NCBI RefSeq assembly: GCF_018614585.1
Contig: NZ_JAGGOI010000006.1
Coordinates: forward strand, 218,332 to 282,331
Direction: 5' to 3'
Origin: Streptomyces sp. ISL-1
Lineage (GTDB): Bacteria > Actinomycetota > Actinomycetes > Streptomycetales > Streptomycetaceae
Length of the DNA: 64,000 nucleotides
Positions 37,621 to 46,132 of the stretch are shown here, piece after piece. A program made the translations under genes and the position numbers. Each line of letters opens with the position of its first letter. Position 1 is the stretch's first letter. Below the pieces are notes generated by a model. The model saw nothing but the letters and a program-made list of their open reading frames with translations. It was not told where the DNA came from and did not search any database.

Positions 37621-38505
37621 TCAGACGTTGGGCACCCGGAGTCTGTCCCAGCTCGACTTTCCCGGAATGCCGTCGGCGTCGCTGCCCGTGAAGCCCAGCT
37701 TGCGCTGCCATGCGGCGTACGACTTGCGGTCGGATTCCGACCAGTCGGGGCTCGGCCCCACTTCGTACCGGCCGCAGCCCTCCGCCACCAGCCGCTTGCC
37801 CATCGCCGTGATGACCGGGCTGTGTCGGCCCGGCGCGAAGAACGCGGCGCCGGGGAACGGCTCGTACCTCGCGGGGGGCTTGGGCGCGGGCGGCTTGGGC
37901 GGCCCGTCCGGGCTGTCGCCGAGCCGCGCCTTGATCCGGGCGCGCATCGAGTCCATCGTGAACCCGCGCGGGTCGACCTTCCCCGGCTGCCACTCCTTGT
38001 GGCCGATCACCGAGCGATACGACCAGCCGTGCGCCCGGCAGATGGCGGCGGAGGCCTGCTCGATCGCCTCCAGTTGAGCCGCCGGCCACGGGTCAGTGCC
38101 ATTGCCGAGGTTGACGCACTCGAAGCCGTAGAAATACCGGTTGCCGTCGGTGTTGGCCTCGTTGTCGGCGGGCAGCGCCGTTTCGTTGATCACCGCGCGC
38201 AGCACGTCGTCGTCGCCGAGTCCGGCGTGGTTTGCCCGGCCGTTGCCGACCATGTGCACCGTGCCGTCCTTGGCGATCACGCCGTGACACAGCGGTCCGG
38301 GCAGGCTGGAGTGGCCGTTGTAGCAGAGGTCCACGGAGTTCTGGGTGCCCGAGGTCACGGTGTGATGGATCATCACCCCGTGCATGGGCCCCCAGGGGCC
38401 CTTGTGATTGCGGTTGTGCGTGCGCCAGCTCCGGTGCTCCACAACCTGAAGTCCTTCGTCACGCAGGACCTTGAGCAGTGTGGAGGCGGACAGAGGCGTT
38501 GCCAT
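37621..38505 (-). CDS. N-acetylmuramoyl-L-alanine amidase, last gene of the CIS operon
   Basis: A 294-residue amidase_2/PGRP-type peptidoglycan hydrolase that cuts the bond between muramic acid and the stem peptide. Probable zinc ligands are H47 in GVMIHHTVTSG, H169 in VIGHKEWQPGK and D178 just after. A proline-rich linker (about 197-215) leads to a C-terminal peptidoglycan-binding-like domain (YAAWQRKLGFTGSDADGIPG). There is no signal peptide, so it needs lysis or a delivery route to reach the wall, as phage endolysins do. It follows DUF6519 by 26 bases and precedes the operon terminator. It could be a CIS cargo, a release lysin or a co-opted phage lysin. Confidence 0.9.
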   Translation of the reverse strand: MATPLSASTLLKVLRDEGLQVVEHRSWRTHNRNHKGPWGPMHGVMIHHTVTSGTQNSVDLCYNGHSSLPGPLCHGVIAKDGTVHMVGNGRANHAGLGDDDVLRAVINETALPADNEANTDGNRYFYGFECVNLGNGTDPWPAAQLEAIEQASAAICRAHGWSYRSVIGHKEWQPGKVDPRGFTMDSMRARIKARLGDSPDGPPKPPAPKPPARYEPFPGAAFFAPGRHSPVITAMGKRLVAEGCGRYEVGPSPDWSESDRKSYAAWQRKLGFTGSDADGIPGKSSWDRLRVPNV

Positions 38506-38531
38506 CGTGGTGCTCCTTCCGAGGTGTTACG

Positions 38532-40106
38532 TCAGTTCTCGGGCTGTCCCTCGTCGTCCTGCCCCGCCGGCCGAGAGCCGGAACCGTCCGGCGCCGCGCT
38601 CTCGGCGGCCGCGGCCTGCGCCTCGAAGGTGGCTTCCGCCTCCAGCGCCTCGGCGTCGGCGGCCGGGATGGCGGTCGCCAGCGGCCCGAACGCCAGCCGC
38701 AGATCCGCCACCGAGCCCTCGCCCAGCACCCAGGCCAGCGGCGCGTAGTGGACCTGATTCCCGGCCGGGGCCTGGAGCAGCGGACGGCGCGCGGGGTCTG
38801 TCGGCCACTCGACGTTACCGGTCGCCGTACGCGCCACAACTGTCCAGAAGTCGCCAGGACGGTAGGTCCTGCCGGGCTCGAAGTACACGAACACGCCGTC
38901 CTCCAGCGGCAGCCAGCCTCCCTCCTCGATGCGCAGCGCGCCGTCCCGCAGCTTCGCTGCGCCCTTCTTCGTACGGCTCGAGCCGCTCCTGGATTCCGAC
39001 CGGTGGTCCCAGCGCCGCAGGAACGGGTGCAGCTCGGGACGCCGCCCGACCGAGGGATCCGGCTCGCCCGACAGCCGCACCCGGCGGCCGGGCAGATCGA
39101 CCTCCTCGACCCGCAGCAGCGGCAGCGGCTCGCTGCGGCTGATGTAGGCGGTGTCCACGAACTCGACCCGGTCACCGACATTCAGATCGAGTTTGTCATC
39201 GCTGCCCAGGGAAGCCAACTCCACCCAGGTACCGTCGAGTTCGTCGACGGGGAAGGTCACCGAGCCGTTCTCCCGCGACCACTTGAAGGTCGCGTCCTTG
39301 GCCGCGCCGCCCTCGTGGATCTCCACCCGGTACATCTGGTTCTCCTGGCCCCGGTAGCGGGCGTCCGGCTTCACCAGGCACGGGTCCTCGTCCGCGTGGT
39401 CGGGGCGCTCGCTGCGCGCCGCCATCCGGGCGCTCGGCGCCTGCGCCGCCGTCCACTTCGCGAACGCGGCGCGGACCTGGTCCTTCGTCGCTCCGTCCTC
39501 GAGCTCCAACTGCGAGCCGGGCAGCGGCAGCACCTGCCAGACGACCTTCAGCCTGGCCGCCGTGTCGGGCATCGCCGAACCCAGCGCCACCTCGCGCAGC
39601 ACCGGGTCCTCGGCCGCGGTGACCAGGCGCTCCCACACCTTCACATAGGCCAGATACGGGAATTGGGACGGCAGCCGGTCGCCCGGGCGCTCCGGGTCCC
39701 GGTGGCCGTCCGGCTGGTCCCAGTACGTCCAGGTGGCCGGCGGCCGTGCGTCCCCGGGCGCGTCCTTGTCGTCCTCCTCGGCGCTGTGCCCGTCGTCGAC
39801 GACGGGGACGCCGGGCTGCGGGCGCGTCGTGTCCAGCAGGATGCCGTCCACGTAGTAGCGGCCGGCGCCGATGGACAGATCGTCGAGTTCCCGGCTGCCG
39901 CCCAGGAAGCGCAGTTCGAAGCCGGTCGCGCCGTGCGGCCCGCCGTGCGGCCCGATCAGATCGGCGGCGGTGGTACGGGCCCGCATCAGCTGGATCGCGG
40001 TCTGCTCATTGGCGTCGGCGTCGAGCTGGACACGGCCCTGCTGTGCGATCACCGCCGAGTAGTGCCGGTCCGGCCGGAAGGTGATACGGGAGATGTCAGC
40101 GTGCAT
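38532..40106 (-). CDS. DUF6519 protein, CIS-associated surface/tail component
   Basis: A 524-residue protein starting MHADISRITFRPDRHYSAVI, then QQGRVQLDADANEQTAI, the signature opening of DUF6519, found in phage-tail-like and CIS loci. The body is beta-rich (YYVDGILLDTT, WERLVTAAEDPVLREVALG), with FKWSRENGSVTFPVDELDG in the middle. The C-terminus is charged. Placement after the tail-protein-I gene suggests it decorates the baseplate or fibre end of the particle. No enzymatic motif is visible. It starts 60 bases after the preceding gene. Confidence 0.75.
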   Translation of the reverse strand: MHADISRITFRPDRHYSAVIAQQGRVQLDADANEQTAIQLMRARTTAADLIGPHGGPHGATGFELRFLGGSRELDDLSIGAGRYYVDGILLDTTRPQPGVPVVDDGHSAEEDDKDAPGDARPPATWTYWDQPDGHRDPERPGDRLPSQFPYLAYVKVWERLVTAAEDPVLREVALGSAMPDTAARLKVVWQVLPLPGSQLELEDGATKDQVRAAFAKWTAAQAPSARMAARSERPDHADEDPCLVKPDARYRGQENQMYRVEIHEGGAAKDATFKWSRENGSVTFPVDELDGTWVELASLGSDDKLDLNVGDRVEFVDTAYISRSEPLPLLRVEEVDLPGRRVRLSGEPDPSVGRRPELHPFLRRWDHRSESRSGSSRTKKGAAKLRDGALRIEEGGWLPLEDGVFVYFEPGRTYRPGDFWTVVARTATGNVEWPTDPARRPLLQAPAGNQVHYAPLAWVLGEGSVADLRLAFGPLATAIPAADAEALEAEATFEAQAAAAESAAPDGSGSRPAGQDDEGQPEN

Positions 40107-40166
40107 GGGAAGGGGTCCCCCTCGGAGGTTCGGCAGTCGGTGAGAAGTCGTGTCGGGTGACGGGGA

Positions 40167-42353
40167 TCAGGTGACGGCGATGATCCCGGCGTCGGTACCG
40201 GCCGGGGTGTACTCGGCGAGCCGGGCCCGCAGGCTGTCCTCGCGCTGCGGCTGGTAGAGGTCGTGGAAGGCGCCCATCTCGGCGCCGTCCTCGGCGCCGC
40301 GTGCGATCTCGTCCGCGCAGCCCGCGGCCAGTTGCCCGTACCCGGGCGTGCCGTACCGCTCGCCGGCGAACAGCGGCCGGACCAGTTGCGCGTTCTCCTT
40401 GCCCACCAGGTCCGGCTGGCAGCGGTGGCGGCGCGGAGTGCGCGAGCCGGCGGGCACGTACGAGAACCGCACACAGCCGATGCCCCGGCGGGCCACGTGC
40501 AGCCGCCCGGTGAAGATGCTGTTCTCGGCGATCTCCACCGCGTGGGTGTGGACCTCGCCGATGACGGTGGTGCGGTGCGCGTGCAGCACGGCGTGGGCGT
40601 GGCGGCAGTCCGGGGCGGACAGCGCCGGCCGGTCGTGGCCGGTGGCGTCCAGGATGCTGTCCCGGATGTGGATGGGCTGCGGATCGTGGTTGACCTCGTC
40701 GCCGATCACCTCGATGGTGCCGAGGATGCTGCGGTCGATGGACACGCATGCCGTGGTCCGGTCCAGTACCAGGCTCGGCTCCTCGGGGGAGTGCGGATCG
40801 CAGTCGGGCTCCAGCGACCAGCCCGGCACGAGGGTGCAGTGCCGCAGCACGACCGCGCCCACCGGCCCGGTCACATTGAGCCCGCGACCGCTGATCAGCA
40901 GACCGTCGAGCACGATCCGCGGGGCATCGCCCGCACAGTCCTCCTGGGCACGGATGTTGAGCGCGTCGGGCCGGTTGCTGTACCAGTCGAGCAGCCGGAT
41001 CACCGGCCGGACGCCCTCGGCCGCGCGTAGCTCCAGGCGGTCGCCGGGGTCCAGATCGAAGTCCAGCTGCTCCTGGTAGGCGCCACTGTGCGTGATCTCG
41101 ATGATGCCGCCGGGGCCGCAGTGCCCCGACCGCCGCTCACCCCGCCAGTTGTTGTACGCGTCCATGATCCGCTGGTACGTCTGGCCGGGGCCGACCCGGT
41201 AGACCGCCGAGGCCGTCGGCGTCTCCCGTTCGCGGGGGTACTCGCCGCCGCCCGTGTCGTCCGAGAACGCGTAGTGGTAGGTGACCCACACGCCCTGCCG
41301 CGGCGCGGAGCGCGACCCGAAGGCGATCCGGCCGAGCGCCGGGTCAACGGCCACCTGCCCGCGCTTGGGGCGGTAGCGCCAGTCCGTCAGATCAGCCACC
41401 ACGATGTCGGACAGCGGCACAGGCTCGTCCTGACCGTCGCGCCAGATCGTGAAGCTCTTGCCCGGCCCGTAGTAGTCCGCGAGCCGGTCGGCGAGCTGCC
41501 TGCGCCTGATGTACGCGGGCACATTGTCGATGGTGGCGACATGTGTGGCGGACGGCTCCGGCACCGGCTTGGTCACCAGGGCCGTGTCATTGCCCAGAAT
41601 CGAGAAGGTGTAGAGGTTACGGGCCCGGTCGACGCAGTACGCGGGTGCCTCGGTCACGTGGTACGGCTTCAGCCGCCAGACGAACAGCCCGACGCCCGCC
41701 GGGGAGTAGCCGCCCTGCGTGCGCGCCGAGCCCGCCCGCCGCACATTGACCGACTGCGCGACCGTGCCGAACGGCCCGCCCGCCAGATCCAGCGCCGCCC
41801 CTTCCCGTACATCCACGAGCCGGCCCCGGTCCCGCCGGCGCACGTCGACTGCCTCGGTGCCCGATCCGTACAGCTTCACCGGCTGCTGGTGGGAGACGAG
41901 CCGGGAGAACTCCACGGCCCGCGAAGGCCATCCGGCGACGTCCTCGGCCAACTCCTCGAGCAGGGCGAGGGATCCCTTGCGCCGTCGGCTGGCGACCGTG
42001 GCGGCCACATCGCGGCGCGGTGCCAGGGCCTCGGCGAGGCGGCTGCGCGAATCGTCCCCGTCCGCGCCCTCAAGGCCCCTGGCCTGCACCCGTTCGTAGC
42101 CCGGCAGCGGGGTGTAGCCGACCAGATCGCCGAGATACGGCAGCACCCACGGTGCCGCGGTCTCCACGAACCAGTCCTCGTAGTTCTGCTCGACGCCGTC
42201 CCGCACCCGGTCGACCTGCTCGGCGATGACCGCGAGCAGGGCGCGCAGGGGCTCTCCTCCTGCCTTCGGCGAGAGGTGTCCTGAGCCCTCCGCGTCCCGC
42301 AGGCGGTGCCACTGCGGGAGCAGTTCCGCGAGACCGTCCGGTTCCCTCGTCAT
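40167..42353 (-). CDS. Phage tail protein I-like baseplate protein with beta-helix
   Basis: A 728-residue protein. Residues 1-180 (LPQWHRLRDAEG, then DRVRDGVEQNYEDWFVETA and PYLGDLVGYTPLPG) match tail-protein-I/gpI-type baseplate wedge proteins. A central beta-rich part follows. Residues about 430-640 (GGIIEITHSGAY, DGLLISGRGLNVTGPVGAVVLRHCTLV, SIDRSILGTIEVIG) show the regular short repeats of a right-handed parallel beta-helix, often used for receptor or surface contact. A cysteine-containing CVRFSYVPAGSRTPRRHRC lies near the end. The ATG overlaps the preceding stop by four bases. It probably occupies the Afp12/13 region of the particle. Confidence 0.7.
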   Translation of the reverse strand: MTREPDGLAELLPQWHRLRDAEGSGHLSPKAGGEPLRALLAVIAEQVDRVRDGVEQNYEDWFVETAAPWVLPYLGDLVGYTPLPGYERVQARGLEGADGDDSRSRLAEALAPRRDVAATVASRRRKGSLALLEELAEDVAGWPSRAVEFSRLVSHQQPVKLYGSGTEAVDVRRRDRGRLVDVREGAALDLAGGPFGTVAQSVNVRRAGSARTQGGYSPAGVGLFVWRLKPYHVTEAPAYCVDRARNLYTFSILGNDTALVTKPVPEPSATHVATIDNVPAYIRRRQLADRLADYYGPGKSFTIWRDGQDEPVPLSDIVVADLTDWRYRPKRGQVAVDPALGRIAFGSRSAPRQGVWVTYHYAFSDDTGGGEYPRERETPTASAVYRVGPGQTYQRIMDAYNNWRGERRSGHCGPGGIIEITHSGAYQEQLDFDLDPGDRLELRAAEGVRPVIRLLDWYSNRPDALNIRAQEDCAGDAPRIVLDGLLISGRGLNVTGPVGAVVLRHCTLVPGWSLEPDCDPHSPEEPSLVLDRTTACVSIDRSILGTIEVIGDEVNHDPQPIHIRDSILDATGHDRPALSAPDCRHAHAVLHAHRTTVIGEVHTHAVEIAENSIFTGRLHVARRGIGCVRFSYVPAGSRTPRRHRCQPDLVGKENAQLVRPLFAGERYGTPGYGQLAAGCADEIARGAEDGAEMGAFHDLYQPQREDSLRARLAEYTPAGTDAGIIAVT

Positions 42354-45300
42354 GTGGTGACCTCCGTCAGAATCAGCGTGTCCGCTACATGCGGGGAGAG
42401 CAGGGCGAGCTGTGCGGGCCGGATGCCGCGGAAGACGAACACCGCCCGGCCCTTCTCGAGCCGCCGGGTATCGGTGATGTCCGGGTTCAGCCGCAGCAGT
42501 TCGGCCAGCGGGATGCCGTACCGGGCGGCGATGTGGGTGAGCGTCTCACCGCCCTCGGTGGTGACGCGGTGCACGTCCTCGTCGTACTCCGCGAGCCTGG
42601 CCCCGACAGCGGTACGGGGCTCGGCGAGCTGTTCCCCGAGGCGCGTCAGCTCGTCGGGCGTGACGGAAGCAGGCACTCCGGTGAAGACATCCACGTCCAT
42701 GTAGTCGACACCGGGCACCTTGTGGGCGGTCGCCAGCACCTGAGACAGCCGAACCGGACGGCCCAACTCGCGCTGCCCGCTGCCGAATTCACGCAGCAGC
42801 GCCTGCCGCAGCCGGGGCTCCACCACGGTCCAGGTGTGGTCGCGGGCGACCTTCACCTTCGCCGCGAGCAGCAGCATCACCAGCTCGCGCACGTCGACTC
42901 GGACCGGCAGCCGCGAGTCGCCGTACTCGGCAAGCGAGGAGCGCAGCGCGCGCAGCACGTCGGAGTCCTCCGCGATCGCGATGTCGTCCACCCCGGCGAC
43001 CGTCACATGCAGCACCCGCCGCCGGCCGTCGAAGATCTCGCGCGCCGCCGCCCGGCCGATGCCGGCCCGCGAGCGGGCGAAGTCCTCGTAGTCCGTGACG
43101 GACACGAGCCGGTCGAGCGCGGAGACCGCGAGCGGGATCGTGCGCCGGGTGAGACCCGGACCGTCGGCGTCCGCGCCGCCGCTCGCGGGCTGCGGGTTGG
43201 TGACGGCGGTGACTCCCAGCGGCCGGGTGATCGCCTGAGTGATGCGGTCGGCCCGGACGTTGGCGGCCTTGCCGGTGCCGAAGCGGTACCGGGCCCGGAC
43301 GTTCTCCTGCCCGGTGGGCAGCCTCGCGCCGTGCACCCCGTCGCCGAAGGTGACGGTCGTACGTCCGTCCCCGGCCGTCCCGGACACATAGACCCGCTCG
43401 CGCGGCCCACGCCCGGCCAGACTGTCCACCTCGTGCCACAGCAGCCCCTCGACGCGCACCTCCAGCGTGGGCGTCGCGCCCAGGGGATTGTCGGCGGGCA
43501 GCCAGGTCAGCGGCGACTGCCAGAGCGTGAACGTCTGGTTGGTCCGGTCGGCGTCACCGCTGCCGATCGGTTCGTCGCGGCTCTCGCCGTGAGTCGCCGG
43601 GACCACATTGCCCTGGACGCGGACCGTGTCACGGCGGTAGCGGTAGGCCAGATCCGTCGTGAGCGTCAGCTTCGTATGGACATGGTCACCCGGCAGCCGC
43701 GGGTCGAGCTCCTGCTCCACCGCGGCGATCACGGCCAGTTCGGTGCCGCGCACGCCGGCCGTGTTCGGGATGTCGGTGCGCTCGCCCGACACCACCAGAT
43801 GACGACCCGGCCGCAACCCGTCGTACAGCTCGGCCAGTTCGAGCTCATTGCCGTGCACGTCCTCGCCGAGCGGTTCGTCGGCCAGTCGCAGCGCCTCGCC
43901 GCCCGCATGCACGGTGGCGTCCCGGATCGTGGAGAGCAGCACGTCGTGCTCGTCCAGCCAGGGCTCGGCGAGGGTGAGCTCGGTGCCGCGGCCCGTGATC
44001 CCGTAGTTGGTGTACGCGGCGGTGCGCACGGCGGTGACACGGGTGGTCACGAATGCGAGCTTCTTGTCGCCGGGAATCCCGTCGGGTCCCTCGGCGCCCT
44101 TGCGGGGACGCTCGATCGCGACCCAGCTGCCGACGGCGATGCCGTCCTGTACGGAATCCAGCGGCAGGACATGGCGGTTGGCCTGCTCCGGCACGGTGGT
44201 GATGCCGACCTCGACGTTCGCCGGCTCGCTGCCGACCGTGTACCGCACGGTCACCTCGAACCCGCCGTGTGTGACCTGCTTGTGCTCGCCGGGAGAGAGC
44301 AGCCAGTTGAGAGGCTCGCCGTTGTGCACGGCCACATGCACCCGGCCGTCCTCGGCGGGCCGGGACACGAAAATGGTGCGCTCGGGCAGCCCGGACGTGA
44401 ACTGTGCGGTGACACCGGGCTCCTGAGAGTCTGCGGGACGCCTGGTCAGCCAGCTCAGATCGTGGTCCTGACCGACCCTGGTCTGCAGCAGGACCCGTCC
44501 GGGCCCCAGGCCGAAGCTCGTCTCGGCCGGCAGGTTCTCCGAGCGCTGAACCGAGTTTCCTGTCTCGATGTGCTGGAACTCGGCGCGTACCGGAACGCGG
44601 CCCGCCGTGTCGTACACGACCCGCATCGTCGTCAGCGCGGATCCGGACAGCGGCCAGTCGGTCTGCCGTACGACCCGCCCGCGGTCGTCCTGTACGGGCT
44701 TGAGCGGCGCCGTCGCCCCGAACGGAGCGGCGGTCACCCGCATCGCCTGCAGCTCGCGCAGCAGCGCGGGCACGACGGGGGCGGCCTGCCGCCACGCCGC
44801 GTACATCCCGTCCGCGACCCGCGGATCGAGCGCGGACAGCAGCTGCGCGCCCAGATCGGAGCCCGCCGCGAAGTACCGGCCCGGATCGTGCGACAGCGTG
44901 CGCGCGCCCGACGGGGGCCGCACAACGCGGGTGCGCAGCGCGGGAAGTACGGCGCCGAGCGCCCGCATGGCAGGCGAGACGGAGTCGGCCGCGGGGCGCG
45001 GAGGTTCGGGGCGCGAGGGCTCCAGCTCGGCCGCGCGCTCCATCAGCTCCCCAATCACGGCCTCCAACTGCTCGAACCAGGCGGTGACTTCCTCGTACGG
45101 GGCGGCGATCGCCTGCGCCTCGGCGAGCCGATCGTGCGGCTCGCCGAGCCGCCCGGCGAACTGCGCGGGTGTCTTGATCCCGTCCAGATCGGCGCGCAGC
45201 GGCGCAAGCACCTGCGTGTCGAAGGCCTCGATGATCCGGCTGACAGGACGCGGATTGGGGTTGTCGGGGGTGGGCTCGCCCTCCTCCACCTCCCGCTCGT

Positions 45301-46132
45301 CCTCGGTGATCCACTCGCGCAGCTCCGCCACCAGCTCGGTCAGCGACGGCGGCGCGGACTGCGGCAGCCCGATCGCGATCACATCGTCGTCCCGGTCGAT
45401 CCGGACGCGCGCCACCGGCAGCAGCAGCCGCTGTCCGGCTGCGTCCTTGCCGGCGTTCTTGCCGGCGTTCTTGTCCGCGCCGAAGACGAAGAGCAGTTTG
45501 TCCCCGGTCTGCAGGGACGTACCGGTCCCGGAGACGAAGATCTCGGACTGCTTGCGCAGATCCTCCGGGGTGAGCAGGGCCGGCCGTCGGCGGCGGACCG
45601 CCAGTTGGTTCCAGGCCCAGCGGGCGACGAGGTCCTCGCTGGTCTCGAAGGCCTGCGACTCCTCGTCGGAGGTGGTGGGCACGCTGTTGCTCCGCGCGCC
45701 GCGCGGGATCAGCACCGGCACGTCCTCGGCCCGCGGATCCCGGTCCAGGGTGTAGGCGAGATGGGTGTCGGCGGCGATTCCGGGCCGCGGCCGGTGCCCC
45801 ACAAGGCGCCCGAGCAGGGCCAGCGAGCGATGCTCGTCGGCGGTGCGCAGATAGCCCTCGTCGGCGATGCGCTCGGAGTGGAAGGTGAGCAGGTCGCCGA
45901 CGACCGCCCAGGAGTCGAGCAGCCCGATCGCCGGATCGTCCGGGGTGCGGACGGTCAGCCCGCGCAGCGCCGGATAGGCGGGGGACGCGAGCCGGTCGAG
46001 CATGGCCGCCAGGAACGAGCCGTACTCTCCCACCCGGTAGTCCAGGGCGGTGCGCCCCGGCGGGTTGTACAGGGCTTCGGGCGCGTGGCGTTCGTCGTGT
46101 CCACCGCAGCCGCAACCACAGGAGCCGCTCAT
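42350..46132 (-). CDS. Baseplate J-like protein with C-terminal LysM (Afp12-type)
   Basis: About 1260 residues from ATG 46132. The N-terminus MSGSCGCGCGGHDERH is cysteine-rich, as in many 'putative baseplate assembly proteins'. Next come PAIGLLDSWAVVGDLLTFHSERIADEGYLRTA (split here only for reading), a long alpha/beta body, and the gpJ-like core with GRGPRERVYVSG, VTFGDGVHGARLPTG and the ending RLSVTDYEDFARSRAGIGRA. Residues about 1185-1235 (TLTHIAARYGIPLAELLRL) are a LysM module, which is uncommon at this position. It overlaps its neighbours by four bases on both sides. It should form the outer baseplate wedge. Confidence 0.85.
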   Translation of the reverse strand: MSGSCGCGCGGHDERHAPEALYNPPGRTALDYRVGEYGSFLAAMLDRLASPAYPALRGLTVRTPDDPAIGLLDSWAVVGDLLTFHSERIADEGYLRTADEHRSLALLGRLVGHRPRPGIAADTHLAYTLDRDPRAEDVPVLIPRGARSNSVPTTSDEESQAFETSEDLVARWAWNQLAVRRRRPALLTPEDLRKQSEIFVSGTGTSLQTGDKLLFVFGADKNAGKNAGKDAAGQRLLLPVARVRIDRDDDVIAIGLPQSAPPSLTELVAELREWITEDEREVEEGEPTPDNPNPRPVSRIIEAFDTQVLAPLRADLDGIKTPAQFAGRLGEPHDRLAEAQAIAAPYEEVTAWFEQLEAVIGELMERAAELEPSRPEPPRPAADSVSPAMRALGAVLPALRTRVVRPPSGARTLSHDPGRYFAAGSDLGAQLLSALDPRVADGMYAAWRQAAPVVPALLRELQAMRVTAAPFGATAPLKPVQDDRGRVVRQTDWPLSGSALTTMRVVYDTAGRVPVRAEFQHIETGNSVQRSENLPAETSFGLGPGRVLLQTRVGQDHDLSWLTRRPADSQEPGVTAQFTSGLPERTIFVSRPAEDGRVHVAVHNGEPLNWLLSPGEHKQVTHGGFEVTVRYTVGSEPANVEVGITTVPEQANRHVLPLDSVQDGIAVGSWVAIERPRKGAEGPDGIPGDKKLAFVTTRVTAVRTAAYTNYGITGRGTELTLAEPWLDEHDVLLSTIRDATVHAGGEALRLADEPLGEDVHGNELELAELYDGLRPGRHLVVSGERTDIPNTAGVRGTELAVIAAVEQELDPRLPGDHVHTKLTLTTDLAYRYRRDTVRVQGNVVPATHGESRDEPIGSGDADRTNQTFTLWQSPLTWLPADNPLGATPTLEVRVEGLLWHEVDSLAGRGPRERVYVSGTAGDGRTTVTFGDGVHGARLPTGQENVRARYRFGTGKAANVRADRITQAITRPLGVTAVTNPQPASGGADADGPGLTRRTIPLAVSALDRLVSVTDYEDFARSRAGIGRAAAREIFDGRRRVLHVTVAGVDDIAIAEDSDVLRALRSSLAEYGDSRLPVRVDVRELVMLLLAAKVKVARDHTWTVVEPRLRQALLREFGSGQRELGRPVRLSQVLATAHKVPGVDYMDVDVFTGVPASVTPDELTRLGEQLAEPRTAVGARLAEYDEDVHRVTTEGGETLTHIAARYGIPLAELLRLNPDITDTRRLEKGRAVFVFRGIRPAQLALLSPHVADTLILTEVTT

